Origin: Streptomyces sp. NBC_00223
Lineage (GTDB): Bacteria; Actinomycetota; Actinomycetes; Streptomycetales; Streptomycetaceae
DNA: 64,000 nucleotides
Assembly (NCBI RefSeq): GCF_036199905.1
Contig: NZ_CP108109.1
Coordinates: forward strand, 3,953,501-4,017,500
Direction: 5' to 3'
The notes under the pieces were generated by a model that was given only the letters and a program-made list of their open reading frames with translations, had not been told where the DNA came from and ran no database searches. Shown in pieces: positions 49,312 through 57,654 of the stretch. Both the position numbers and the translations under genes were made by a program. Each line of letters begins with the position of its first letter. The stretch's first letter is position 1.

Positions 49312-50241
49312 ATGTCTGCGGCGAGTCGCTACACGTATCTGGGACCTGAGGGCACCTTCACCGAGGCAGCGCTGCGTACGCTGCCCGAGGCCGCCACGCG
49401 CGAGCTGGTCCCGATGGTGTCGGTGCCCGCGGCGCTGGACGCGGTGCGCAACGGGCAGGCGGGCGGCGCGCTCGTACCGATCGAGAACTCGGTGGAGGGC
49501 GGCATCACCGCCACCCTCGACCAGCTGGCGTTCGGCGAGCCGCTGATGATCTACCGCGAGGTGCTGTTGCCGATCGCCTTCGCGCTGCTGGTCAGGCCGG
49601 GTACGGAGCTGAGCGCGGTCAAGACGGTGACCGGGCACATGGCCGCCCAGGTCCAGGTGCGCAACTGGCTGGCCGAGCATCTGCCCGACGCGGTGTGGGA
49701 GTCGGCGGCCTCGAACGCGGACGGCGCGCGGCTGGTCCAGGAGGGCCGTTTCGACGGAGCCTTCGCGGGCGAGTTCGCGGCGCCGACCTACGGTCTGGAG
49801 CCGCTGGCGACCGAGATCCACGACGCGCAGAACGCGACGACCCGGTTCGTGCTGGTCGGCCGCCCTGCGCGGCTCGCGGCACCGACCGGCGCGGACAAGA
49901 CCTCGGCGGTGTTCTGGCTGCGGGACGACCACCCGGGCGCGCTGCTCGAACTGCTCCAGGAGTTCGCGATCCGCGGGGTGAACCTGATGCGGATCGAGTC
50001 CCGTCCGACCGGCCGCGGCCTGGGTCAGTACTGCTTCTCGGTGGACGCCGAGGGCCATCTCACCGACCGCCGGGTCGGGGAGACCCTGATGGGGCTGCGT
50101 CGGCGCTGTCTGAATGTACGATTCCTCGGTTCGTATCCCCGGGCCGACGCGGTGGCTCCCTCGGTGGCCAGGGGGGCCGGCGACGAGGAGTTCACCGAGG
50201 CCGCGGACTGGCTGAACCGGGCGCTCGACGGCCGCGGCTGA
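49312..50241 (+). CDS. pheA: Prephenate dehydratase
   Basis: 309 residues. The PDT domain shows YTYLGPEGTFTEAALRTLPE, VPIENSVEGGITATLDQLAF and the TRF catalytic motif in NATTRFVLVGR; an ACT domain follows (VFWLRDDHPGALLELLQEFA, then NLMRIESRPTGRGLGQYCFS with the ESRP phenylalanine-binding motif). It converts prephenate to phenylpyruvate in phenylalanine synthesis and is feedback-regulated through ACT. It is followed by a DnaA-box-rich gap and serS. Confidence 0.95.
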   Translation: MSAASRYTYLGPEGTFTEAALRTLPEAATRELVPMVSVPAALDAVRNGQAGGALVPIENSVEGGITATLDQLAFGEPLMIYREVLLPIAFALLVRPGTELSAVKTVTGHMAAQVQVRNWLAEHLPDAVWESAASNADGARLVQEGRFDGAFAGEFAAPTYGLEPLATEIHDAQNATTRFVLVGRPARLAAPTGADKTSAVFWLRDDHPGALLELLQEFAIRGVNLMRIESRPTGRGLGQYCFSVDAEGHLTDRRVGETLMGLRRRCLNVRFLGSYPRADAVAPSVARGAGDEEFTEAADWLNRALDGRG

Positions 50242-50796
50242 GCGGTCCGCGCGGTTGTCCACCGGGTTATCCACAGGCTTGGCGCGCGCCCTGTGGGTAA
50301 CTGGGGACAAGTCGACAGTAGAACCCGACCTAGTCGACAAATAGGTACACAGACACCAGGTCCCCCCGGAGCGACACAGTCCACCCCGCGTCACCCCAAT
50401 TCCCACGGTCCATCCTCCCGAGGGAACACTTCTCACTCGAAAGGGAGTGTGGAACGGGTTTGGATGGGGAATCCATAGCCGATCATCCGGCCCTGGAAAC
50501 GATCTCCACACTTCTCCACAGATCTTCCCCACACCCTGTGGACAAGGTGCGGAAATTGCGGTCCCACCTGTGGATAACTTTCCCCAATGTTGCCCCCGAA
50601 CAGCCATGAAGCTGTTGATCAACTCCGGTTCTCCACAGGGTGGATGACCCGGAGGAGGTATCAACCCAATAGCGTTGACGAGAGGCTATTCACTTCGCTT
50701 TACGGATTTCCCTTGCTTTTCACTCGAAGTGGACATATTGCGCATTACTCCCTTAAGTTGTCGCGCTCGATGGCCCCGCCCCGGTAGCCTGTGACC
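50242..50796. other. DnaA-box cluster between pheA and serS
   Basis: 555 bp without a gene. Perfect or near-perfect DnaA boxes: TTATCCACA (50267-50275), TGTGGACAA (50537-50545) and TGTGGATAA (50569-50577) match fully; TTGTCCACC (50255), TGTGGGTAA (50292), TGGGGACAA (50302), TTCTCCACA (50512 and 50629) have one mismatch; ATCTCCACA (50502) and TTCCCCACA (50525) have two. Both orientations occur. The DNA is less GC-rich than its surroundings. A -10-like TAGCCT (50785-50790) precedes serS. Confidence 0.7.
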
Positions 50797-52080
50797 GTGA
50801 TTGACCTTCGCCTGCTTCGTGAGGACCCCGACCGTGTGCGCGCCTCCCAGCGCGCCCGTGGAGAGGACGTCGCACTCGTCGACTCCCTCCTTTCCGCCGA
50901 CGAACGGCGCAGGTCCTCCGGTACCCGCTTCGACGAGCTGCGCGCCGAGCAGAAGCAGCTGGGCCGGCTGATCCCGAAGGCGCAGGGCGACGAGAAGGCC
51001 GAGCTGCTCAAGCGCACCAAGGAGCTGGCGGAGGCGGTCAAGGCCGCCGACACCGAGCAGCAGGACGCCGCCGAGGAGGCCAGGCAGCTGCTGCTGCGGC
51101 TGGGCAACCTCGTCCACCCCGACGCTCCGATCGGCGGCGAGGAGGACTTCGTCGTCGTCGAGCGGCACGGCACCCCCCGCGACTTCGCCGCCGAGGGCTT
51201 CGCCCCCAAGGACCACCTGGACCTGGGCGAGCGGCTGGGCGCCATCGACATGGACCGCGGCGCCAAGGTCTCCGGCTCGCGCTTCTACTACCTGACGGGC
51301 GTCGGCGCGCTGCTGGAGCTGGCCCTGGTCAACGCGGCGATCGCGCAGGCCACCGCGGCCGGCTTCATCCCCGTCCTGACCCCGACGCTGGTCAAGCCCG
51401 CCGCCATGGCGGGCACCGGCTACCTCGGCCAGGTCGAGGACGACGTGTACTACCTGGAGAAGGACGACCTCTACCTGGTCGGCACCTCCGAGGTCCCGCT
51501 CGCCGCCTACCACATGGACGAGATCATCGACGCGGGCCGGCTGCCGCTGCGCTACGCGGGCTTCTCGCCGTGCTACCGGCGCGAGGCGGGCTCGTACGGC
51601 AAGGACACCCGCGGCATCATCCGCGTCCACCAGTTCGACAAGGTGGAGATGTTCGTCTACACCTCCCCGGAGGAGGCCGAGGCCGAGCACCGGCGGCTGC
51701 TGGAGTGGGAGAAGCAGTGGCTGACCTCGCTGGAGCTGCCGTTCCAGGTGATCGAGCTGGCCTCCGGTGACCTGGGGTCGTCCGCGTCGCGCAAGTTCGA
51801 CTGCGAGGCGTGGATTCCGACGCAGGGCAAGTACCGCGAGCTGACCTCGACGTCCAACACCACCGAGTTCCAGGCCCGCCGGCTGAACGTCCGGCTGCGC
51901 GACGCGAACGGCACCCGGCCGCTGGCGACGCTCAACGGCACGCTGTGCGCGGTGCCGCGGACCATCGTGGCGCTCCTGGAGAACCACCAGCAGGCCGACG
52001 GTTCGGTGCGGGTGCCCGAGCCGCTGCGGCCGTACCTGGGCGGGCGGGAAGTGCTCGAACCCGTCTCCGCCGCCAAGTGA
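50797..52080 (+). CDS. serS: Seryl-tRNA synthetase
   Basis: 427 residues from GTG at 50797 ([20 protein letters not shown]). The N-terminal antiparallel coiled coil is at about 25-110 ([20 protein letters not shown]). Class II motifs follow: [17 protein letters not shown], motif 2 [20 protein letters not shown], and motif 3 in [20 protein letters not shown] with [20 protein letters not shown]. It charges tRNA-Ser. The GTG is 7 nt from TAGCCT, so a leaderless transcript is possible; a GTG two codons earlier (50791) is less likely. Confidence 0.95.
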   Translation: MIDLRLLREDPDRVRASQRARGEDVALVDSLLSADERRRSSGTRFDELRAEQKQLGRLIPKAQGDEKAELLKRTKELAEAVKAADTEQQDAAEEARQLLLRLGNLVHPDAPIGGEEDFVVVERHGTPRDFAAEGFAPKDHLDLGERLGAIDMDRGAKVSGSRFYYLTGVGALLELALVNAAIAQATAAGFIPVLTPTLVKPAAMAGTGYLGQVEDDVYYLEKDDLYLVGTSEVPLAAYHMDEIIDAGRLPLRYAGFSPCYRREAGSYGKDTRGIIRVHQFDKVEMFVYTSPEEAEAEHRRLLEWEKQWLTSLELPFQVIELASGDLGSSASRKFDCEAWIPTQGKYRELTSTSNTTEFQARRLNVRLRDANGTRPLATLNGTLCAVPRTIVALLENHQQADGSVRVPEPLRPYLGGREVLEPVSAAK

Positions 52081-52907
52081 CCGGCGCCGCGGGGGCCGTT
52101 CCGGATCCGCTGCCGTACCGGCTGGTGGCCACCGATCTGGACGGCACCCTGCTGCGCGAGGACGGCACCGTCTCGCAGGTGTCACGGGACGCGCTCACGG
52201 CCGTGGCGGCGGCGGGCGCCGCGCACATCGTCGTCACCGGGCGGTCGGTGCCCTGGACCCGGCATGTGCTGGCCGACCTCGACTACCACGGCCTCGCCGT
52301 CTGCGGCCAGGGCGCGCAGCTCTACGACGCGGGCGCGCACCGGCTGCTGACCTCGATCACCCTGGACCGGCAGCTTGCCGGGCTGGCGCTGGCCAAAATC
52401 GAGGCGGAGGTCGGGCCGGTCGCGGTGGCCGCGAGCCGGGACGGCCTCAGCGGCGACGTGCTGATCGGCGAGGGGTACGTCTACCACCCCGAGCTGCCGG
52501 TCGTCCTCATGGCGGACCCCGCCGAGCTGTGGGCCGAGCCGATCAACAAGCTCTACATCCAGCGGCGCGAACTCGGTGACGACGGTCTGGCCCGGGCGGC
52601 GCGGGCCGTCGCCGGTGATCTGGTGGGCGTGACGGTCGCGGGCGATGGCATCGTGGAGCTGCTGCCGCTCGGGCTGACCAAGGCGACCGGGCTCGCGCTG
52701 GCCGCGCGGCGGCTCAAGGTGACGGCCGCCGAGACGATCGCCTTCGGCGACATGCCCAATGACATCGCGATGCTGAAGTGGGCCGGGCACGGCGTGGCGA
52801 TGGCCAACGCCCATGCCGAACTCAAGGCGGTCGCCGACGAGATCACGGCGTCCAACGACGAGGACGGCATCGCGCTGGTGCTGGAACGGGTCTTCGGACC
52901 GCTCTGA
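52077..52907 (+). CDS. HAD-family Cof-type phosphatase
   Basis: 276 residues from GTG overlapping the serS stop (GTGA). Motif [21 protein letters not shown], motif [13 protein letters not shown], Lys motif [16 protein letters not shown] and motif [22 protein letters not shown], with a C2-type cap, define the Cof/HAD-IIB group acting on sugar phosphates or cofactors. Translational coupling to serS is common in Streptomyces. Confidence 0.92.
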   Translation: MTGAAGAVPDPLPYRLVATDLDGTLLREDGTVSQVSRDALTAVAAAGAAHIVVTGRSVPWTRHVLADLDYHGLAVCGQGAQLYDAGAHRLLTSITLDRQLAGLALAKIEAEVGPVAVAASRDGLSGDVLIGEGYVYHPELPVVLMADPAELWAEPINKLYIQRRELGDDGLARAARAVAGDLVGVTVAGDGIVELLPLGLTKATGLALAARRLKVTAAETIAFGDMPNDIAMLKWAGHGVAMANAHAELKAVADEITASNDEDGIALVLERVFGPL

Positions 52908-52942
52908 CCGGCCGGCCCGCTCACAGGCTGCGGCCTCGCCGC

Positions 52943-53650
52943 CTACAGCGACGGCAGGCGGCTGCGGCCCGGCGGCGTGAGCCCGTAACAGCACAGGCCG
53001 ATCAGCACGGCCGTCAGATGGCCCAGATCGGTGAACGTGCCGTTGTTGAGCACCGGCGTCCCGAAGAAGATCAGCACCCCGGCCAGATAGCCCCAGCGCC
53101 ACGGCCGGGGCACCCGGTAGGCGAGGACGCCGATGACGCCCGCGAGCCCGTAGCTGACCCCGATGTCGACGGTGTGGGCCAGCGAGCGCGGCAGCCGGTC
53201 GTCGCGGATGCCGAAGAGCACGGCCTTCTGGCTGACCACCGTGGCCCCCACATGCGCGATCGCCGCGACGAGCAGCCAGCGCAGGGTGCCGAGCCAGCGT
53301 TCGGCGGTGGCGTGCACCAGCTCGAAGAGCACGGCGTAGAAGGCGAAGCCGGACGGCGTCTCGATCCACAGCGCGCTGGCGATCAGTACGCGGATCGGGT
53401 GACTGCGCAGCTCCACGAGGTTGGTGCTGAGGTGGTGCAGAAGATACGACCGCAGATGCGGGGACATCCCGGCGGCGATCCCGCTGGTGATCGCGAGGAT
53501 CAGCAGCCAGATGTGGGTACCGGGGGTGGCACGGACCCAGCCCGTGATCAGGCGCCGCGGGTCCGCGGAGGCGAAGCGGCGGTACAGGGCGGAGGGGAGG
53601 ACCGCGCGGCCCGGTGGGGGCGGGGAGGTCTCCGGTATTTCCGGTGCCAT
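52943..53650 (-). CDS. Rhomboid-like membrane protein
   Basis: 235 residues with six hydrophobic segments. IGVSYGLAGVIGVLAYRV carries the GxSxG-like serine, and TFTDLGHLTAVLIGLCCYGL a His in the last helix, the rhomboid Ser-His pair arrangement; VELRSHPIRVLIASALWIET matches the loop after the first helix in actinobacterial rhomboid-like proteins. Intramembrane protease activity is plausible but not certain. ATG at 53648-53650; a GTG two codons upstream is an alternative. Confidence 0.75.
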   Translation of the reverse strand: MAPEIPETSPPPPGRAVLPSALYRRFASADPRRLITGWVRATPGTHIWLLILAITSGIAAGMSPHLRSYLLHHLSTNLVELRSHPIRVLIASALWIETPSGFAFYAVLFELVHATAERWLGTLRWLLVAAIAHVGATVVSQKAVLFGIRDDRLPRSLAHTVDIGVSYGLAGVIGVLAYRVPRPWRWGYLAGVLIFFGTPVLNNGTFTDLGHLTAVLIGLCCYGLTPPGRSRLPSL

Positions 53651-53818
53651 CCCCACCAGTGTTCACCGCGAGGCTGTGTGCCGCCCGTGGGCCGGGGCGG
53701 GTGGCCGGGGGCGGGTGGCCGGGGCGGCGGTGCGGGGTGGCGGCGCGGCGGGAGAGGCGGGCCCGTGCGCCGCCCCCGGGGGAAGTCGGGGGCGGCGGGG
53801 CTCAGCGCTGCCGGGGCC
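53651..53818. repeat. G-rich tandem repeat between convergent-strand operons
   Basis: At about 53690-53735 the sequence repeats GGCCGGGGGCGGGT three times and continues G-rich to 53800. It lies between the rhomboid-like gene and the downstream end of the ABC operon, both on the minus strand. G-quadruplex formation is possible. No gene. Confidence 0.5.
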
Positions 53819-54589
53819 TCACTCCTCCCCGGCGAGCTTGAGGGTCCGCAGCCGGTGGCCCGCGAACCAGGTCGTGGCGACCGTGACCCCCGCGAGCAGC
53901 ACGATCCCGGTCGGCAGCGACACCGCCGAGGTGACCAGGTCGCCATGGGCGATCGTCCGGGTGACGGCCAGCGACCACTGCTGGACGCTGAGGGTCTGCG
54001 CGCCCGACACAAAGCCGCCGATCACGGTCTCCCACACCAGGGCGTAGACCAGACCGACCACGACCGCGTGCCGGGTGAGCACCCCGAGCAGCAGGAATAT
54101 CGCCGCATAGGCGACGGACGCGACCACGGTGCCGATCGCGAAGGCGACCGCGAGGTTCTGCCCGTTGCCGTTGAGGATGTACCCGGCGATCAGGGTGGGG
54201 ACGGCGGAGAAGGCGACAGTCACGCCTATGGCGACCAGCAGCTTGGTGAAGACGATGGTCGACCGTCGGACCGGCTTGGCCAGCAGATAGACGATCGCGC
54301 CGTCGTCGATCTCCGGGCCGATCGCGCCGGTGCCCGCGATGACGCCGACCAGCGGCACCATCGCGCTGAGCGCGAAGCCCTGGAGCAGATTGTTCGCGGT
54401 GGAGTCGTCGGCGCCGCTGAGCGCGCGGACGGCGGCGGCGATGACCAGCAGGAGCAGCGGCAGCGCGAAGAGCAGCAGGGCGCGGCGACGGCCGAGCAGC
54501 GCGCGATAGGTGAGCCGGGCCACGGTGGGGTGGTAGAAGACGGGTCCGGAGGCCGGCGGCGCCTTGGGGAGCGCGGTGGTGAGGGACAT
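53819..54589 (-). CDS. ABC-2-type transporter permease
   Basis: 256 residues from ATG at 54587-54589. Six hydrophobic segments (RALLLFALPLLLLVIAAAVR, LQGFALSAMVPLVGVIAGTG, LLVAIGVTVAFSAVPTLIAG and others), with the ABC-2 hallmark EIDDGAIVYLLAKPVRRSTI after the second segment. It pairs with the ATPase gene just upstream (13 bp gap). Substrate unknown; the set resembles NatAB/Ccm-like exporters. Confidence 0.88.
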   Translation of the reverse strand: MSLTTALPKAPPASGPVFYHPTVARLTYRALLGRRRALLLFALPLLLLVIAAAVRALSGADDSTANNLLQGFALSAMVPLVGVIAGTGAIGPEIDDGAIVYLLAKPVRRSTIVFTKLLVAIGVTVAFSAVPTLIAGYILNGNGQNLAVAFAIGTVVASVAYAAIFLLLGVLTRHAVVVGLVYALVWETVIGGFVSGAQTLSVQQWSLAVTRTIAHGDLVTSAVSLPTGIVLLAGVTVATTWFAGHRLRTLKLAGEE

Positions 54590-54602
54590 GTCGGTCGGCT
54601 CC

Positions 54603-55520
54603 TTACGCCGTGACCAGGTAGGAGAAGACGCTCTCCAGGGACTCGTCGGACGGCGAGACCTCGTAGAGCCGGATGCCGTGGTCGCGGGCGATCCGGGGCA
54701 GGAACTCGGTGAAGCCGGCGAAGTCGATCGCCTGGATGCGCAGGGCCTTCTCGCTCCAGTCCAGCTCGATCCCGGCGGTGGACGCGTGCGCGATGAGCAC
54801 GGACGCGAGCTGCCGGTCGTCACTGGACCGTACGAGGTAGCGGTGCGGACGGTCGGTCATCAGGCGGCGGATCTTGCGGAAGTCGCCGGACGCCGCGTGC
54901 CGTCCCGCCACCACGACCTCGATGTGGTGGGCGAGCTGCTCGACCTCCTCCAGGATGTGCGAGGAGAACAGCACGGTCCGGCCCTCGGCGCCCATCCGCC
55001 GCAGCAGCTCCATCAGGTGCAGCCGCTGCCGGGGGTCCATGCCGTTGAACGGCTCGTCGAGCAGCAGCACGGACGGCTCGTGGACCAGCGCGGACGCCAT
55101 CTTGGCGCGCTGCCGCATCCCTTTGCTGTAGGTGTCGATCCGCCGGTCCTGCGCGTACTCCATCTCGACGGTGGCCAGCGCCCTCTGCGCGGCCGCCCCG
55201 GGATCGCGCAGCCCGTGCAGCTCGGCGTTGGCGACCACGAACTCGCGCGCGGTCAGGAAGTCGTACATCGCCTCGCGTTCGGGGACGATGCCGATCTCGC
55301 GGTACGCCTCCTCGTTGCGCCAGATGGCGGTGCCGTCGAGGGTGACCGCGCCGTCGGAGGGGGCGAGGAACCCGGCCATCATGTTGATGAGGGTGGACTT
55401 GCCCGCGCCGTTGGGGCCGAGCAGGCCGGTCACACCGGGGCCGATCGTCATGGTGATGTCGTTGACGGCCACCACGTTGCCGAACCAGCGGGAGACAGCC
55501 TCGATGCCGATCGTCGTCAT
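54603..55520 (-). CDS. ABC transporter ATPase
   Basis: 305 residues: Walker A LGPNGAGKSTLINMM (about 33-47), signature region DTYSKGMRQRAKMASALVHE, Walker B SVLLLDEPFNGMDPRQ, switch His in VLFSSHILEEVEQ, and a regulatory C-terminal domain. ATG at 55518-55520 overlaps the stop of the next gene (ATGA), so it is coupled with the permease at 55517-56449. Confidence 0.93.
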   Translation of the reverse strand: MTTIGIEAVSRWFGNVVAVNDITMTIGPGVTGLLGPNGAGKSTLINMMAGFLAPSDGAVTLDGTAIWRNEEAYREIGIVPEREAMYDFLTAREFVVANAELHGLRDPGAAAQRALATVEMEYAQDRRIDTYSKGMRQRAKMASALVHEPSVLLLDEPFNGMDPRQRLHLMELLRRMGAEGRTVLFSSHILEEVEQLAHHIEVVVAGRHAASGDFRKIRRLMTDRPHRYLVRSSDDRQLASVLIAHASTAGIELDWSEKALRIQAIDFAGFTEFLPRIARDHGIRLYEVSPSDESLESVFSYLVTA

Positions 55521-56449
55521 GACAGGCCCACCTTCCGGTAACGGCGCATCAGCAGGCCGAAGCTGCCCGCCACGATGGCGGCGACGGCCAGCAGGTACAT
55601 GATCCCGTTGAACGCGTCGTACGGTCCCGCGGCGTGCGGGAAGGCGGAGGTCGAGCCGAGGAACCAGCTCTGCACGCCGTCGATCAGCGTGATCGGCGAG
55701 AAGAGGCCGAGCCAGCCGATGACGTGGTACTTCTCCTGGGAGTCGGCCACGGCCTGCACGCTGGAGACCGCGCCGTAGGTGATGACGAACACCGCGATGA
55801 TCGCGGCGACGCCGAAGCCGCGCCGCGGGGTGACGGCCGCGATCACCAGGCCGATGCCCGCGAAGAGCAGGGAGAGCAGAAGTACGGACACCAGGCCCTT
55901 CGCAAACCCGGCGGTCTGGGTGCCGAAGCTGAGCTTCGCCAGCAGCGCGCCGACGTAGAGGATGACGAGCGGCACGGCGGTCAGCAGGAAGAGCGCCGTG
56001 GTGAGCGCCGCGTACTTGGCGGCGACGTAGTCGACCCGCTCGATCGGCCGCGAGAAGTACAGCGGGGTGGTCTTGAAGCGCAGGTCGCGCGAGACGGACT
56101 GCGGGGCCTGCGAGGCGACGAAGAGCGTGATCACCGCCTGAAGGATCACCGCGTAGCGCGTGTAGTCGACCGGCAGTCTGCTCATGTCGGTGAAGACGGC
56201 GACAGCCACCATGATCAGGGCGGGCGCGCACATCACGCCCAGCAGGATCATCGGCAGCACCTTGGACTTGGCGCTGCGGCCGAGGCCGTACGCGCCGCGC
56301 AGGCTCTGCACGTACAGCGACTGCCGGGCGTAGGCGCGGCCGAGGCGCGGGCCCTGGTACTTGCGGTAGCCGATGTTGTGGATGACGTCGGGGGGCGAGC
56401 CGGCGGAGGGGGCGCCGACGGGGGTGATCACGTCAGGCTGCTGCGTCAC
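55517..56449 (-). CDS. ABC-2-type transporter permease
   Basis: 310 residues. After a cytoplasmic N-terminus with IGYRKYQGPRLGRAYARQSL, six transmembrane segments follow (ILLGVMCAPALIMVAVAVFT, YAALTTALFLLTAVPLVILY, LLSLLFAGIGLVIAAVTPRR and others), with SRDLRFKTTPLYFSRPIERV between the second and third. Its start overlaps the end of the upstream ATPase gene. Order on the minus strand is ATPase-permease-ATPase-permease, two linked exporter modules. Confidence 0.9.
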   Translation of the reverse strand: MTQQPDVITPVGAPSAGSPPDVIHNIGYRKYQGPRLGRAYARQSLYVQSLRGAYGLGRSAKSKVLPMILLGVMCAPALIMVAVAVFTDMSRLPVDYTRYAVILQAVITLFVASQAPQSVSRDLRFKTTPLYFSRPIERVDYVAAKYAALTTALFLLTAVPLVILYVGALLAKLSFGTQTAGFAKGLVSVLLLSLLFAGIGLVIAAVTPRRGFGVAAIIAVFVITYGAVSSVQAVADSQEKYHVIGWLGLFSPITLIDGVQSWFLGSTSAFPHAAGPYDAFNGIMYLLAVAAIVAGSFGLLMRRYRKVGLS

Positions 56450-57476
56450 GGCCGTCTCCTTCCTGGGTCCGGCTCGGGGTACGGGCGGGCGGGTTGGGGC
56501 CCTGGGGGTCGGGACCTTGCGGGTGAGGGCCTTGCGGGTGAGGGTCGGGGCCGTCGGCGGGCGGGGCAGCGGAGGTCGGGTCGTCGTCTGTGAAGAGTTC
56601 GGCGATGCGGTGGCGGCGCTGCTCCATCCGGACCAGGCCGACGCCGAGACCGGCGACCGCGTCGCGGACGGTGTCGTACGTCTCGTCGCCCGCGATGTCG
56701 ACCAGGAGGAGATGGCCGGTGGCCTGCGCGGTCAGGCCCTTGCCGGTCAGGGCCGCCAGCAGCTCCTGCTCCCGGTCGGTGACCTCGACGGCGAGGGAGG
56801 CGGTGGCCTGGGTGAAGTCGCTGGTGGACGAGGCCCGCAGCAGCTTTCCGCCGTCGATGACGACGATGTGGTCGCTGGTGCGCTCCAACTCGCCGAGCAG
56901 ATGGGAGGTGACCAGCACCGAGATGCCGAAGTCCGTGTGGACACGGCGGATCAGGCCGAGCATCTCGTCGCGGCCGGCCGGGTCCAGGCCGTTGGTCGGC
57001 TCGTCCAGCAGGACCAGCTTCGGGTCGTGGACCAGCGCCTGGGCGAGTTTGACCCGCTGCTTCATACCCGTGGAGTAGCCGCCCATCGGGCGGTACCGCT
57101 CCTCGTAGAGCCCGACGTGGCGCAGCGTGTCGGCGGTGCGCTCGCGGGCGGCGGTGGGCGGCAGCCCGGACATCCGCGCCATGTGCACGACGAACTCGGT
57201 CGCGGACACGTCCGGCGGCAGGCAGTCGTGCTCGGGCATGTAGCCGACGAGGCCGCGGATCTCCGCGCCCGCCGTGGCCACGTCGAGTCCGAGCACGGCG
57301 GCACGACCCTCGGTCGCCGGGGACAGCCCCAGCAGGATCTTGATCAGGGTCGACTTGCCGGCCCCGTTGGCACCCACCAGCCCGGTCACACCGGGCGTGA
57401 TGTCCACGGACAGCCGGTCGAGAGCGGTCACCCTCGGGTACCGCTTGCTCAGACTTTCGGTAGCGATCACAGTCAC
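56433..57476 (-). CDS. ABC transporter ATPase with Pro/Gly-rich C-terminal tail
   Basis: 347 residues from GTG at 57474-57476. Walker A GLVGANGAGKSTLIKIL, signature GGYSTGMKQRVKLAQALVHD, Walker B LVLLDEPTNGLDPAGRDEML, switch VLVTSHLLGELER. The last 45 residues are a repeat tail of PHPQGP-like units (from DNA repeats at about 56505-56540), not seen in normal transporter ATPases and probably disordered. First gene of the two-module ABC operon. Confidence 0.92.
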   Translation of the reverse strand: MTVIATESLSKRYPRVTALDRLSVDITPGVTGLVGANGAGKSTLIKILLGLSPATEGRAAVLGLDVATAGAEIRGLVGYMPEHDCLPPDVSATEFVVHMARMSGLPPTAARERTADTLRHVGLYEERYRPMGGYSTGMKQRVKLAQALVHDPKLVLLDEPTNGLDPAGRDEMLGLIRRVHTDFGISVLVTSHLLGELERTSDHIVVIDGGKLLRASSTSDFTQATASLAVEVTDREQELLAALTGKGLTAQATGHLLLVDIAGDETYDTVRDAVAGLGVGLVRMEQRRHRIAELFTDDDPTSAAPPADGPDPHPQGPHPQGPDPQGPNPPARTPSRTQEGDGRDAAA

Positions 57477-57654
57477 GTTCCGACCGTAGTGGCGCCCACC
57501 ACGTCGCGGCGTCCACCCGGAGTCGCGGATCGGAGTACGCCTTGGGGCTGACCACCCGTAGGGGTAGCCCCTCGGACGGCCCAGTCGGCGACGGTTGTCC
57601 ACAGGGGCGGACAGGGGGCCTTGACCCTCTCATCAGCCGCTGTCACATTGATTG
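57477..57654. promoter_or_regulatory. Divergent promoter region with one perfect DnaA box
   Basis: Between the ABC operon and the hydrolase-SDR gene. TTGTCCACA, the Streptomyces-type DnaA box, occurs at 57595-57603. GGGCTGACCACCCGTAGGGGTAGCCC-like symmetry lies near 57545-57570 and may be an operator or terminator. No gene. Confidence 0.45.

Noticed and set aside
50641..50796. T-box riboswitch upstream of serS
   Set aside because: No T-box consensus, specifier loop or terminator/antiterminator pair; the proposed promoter is immediately next to the start codon.
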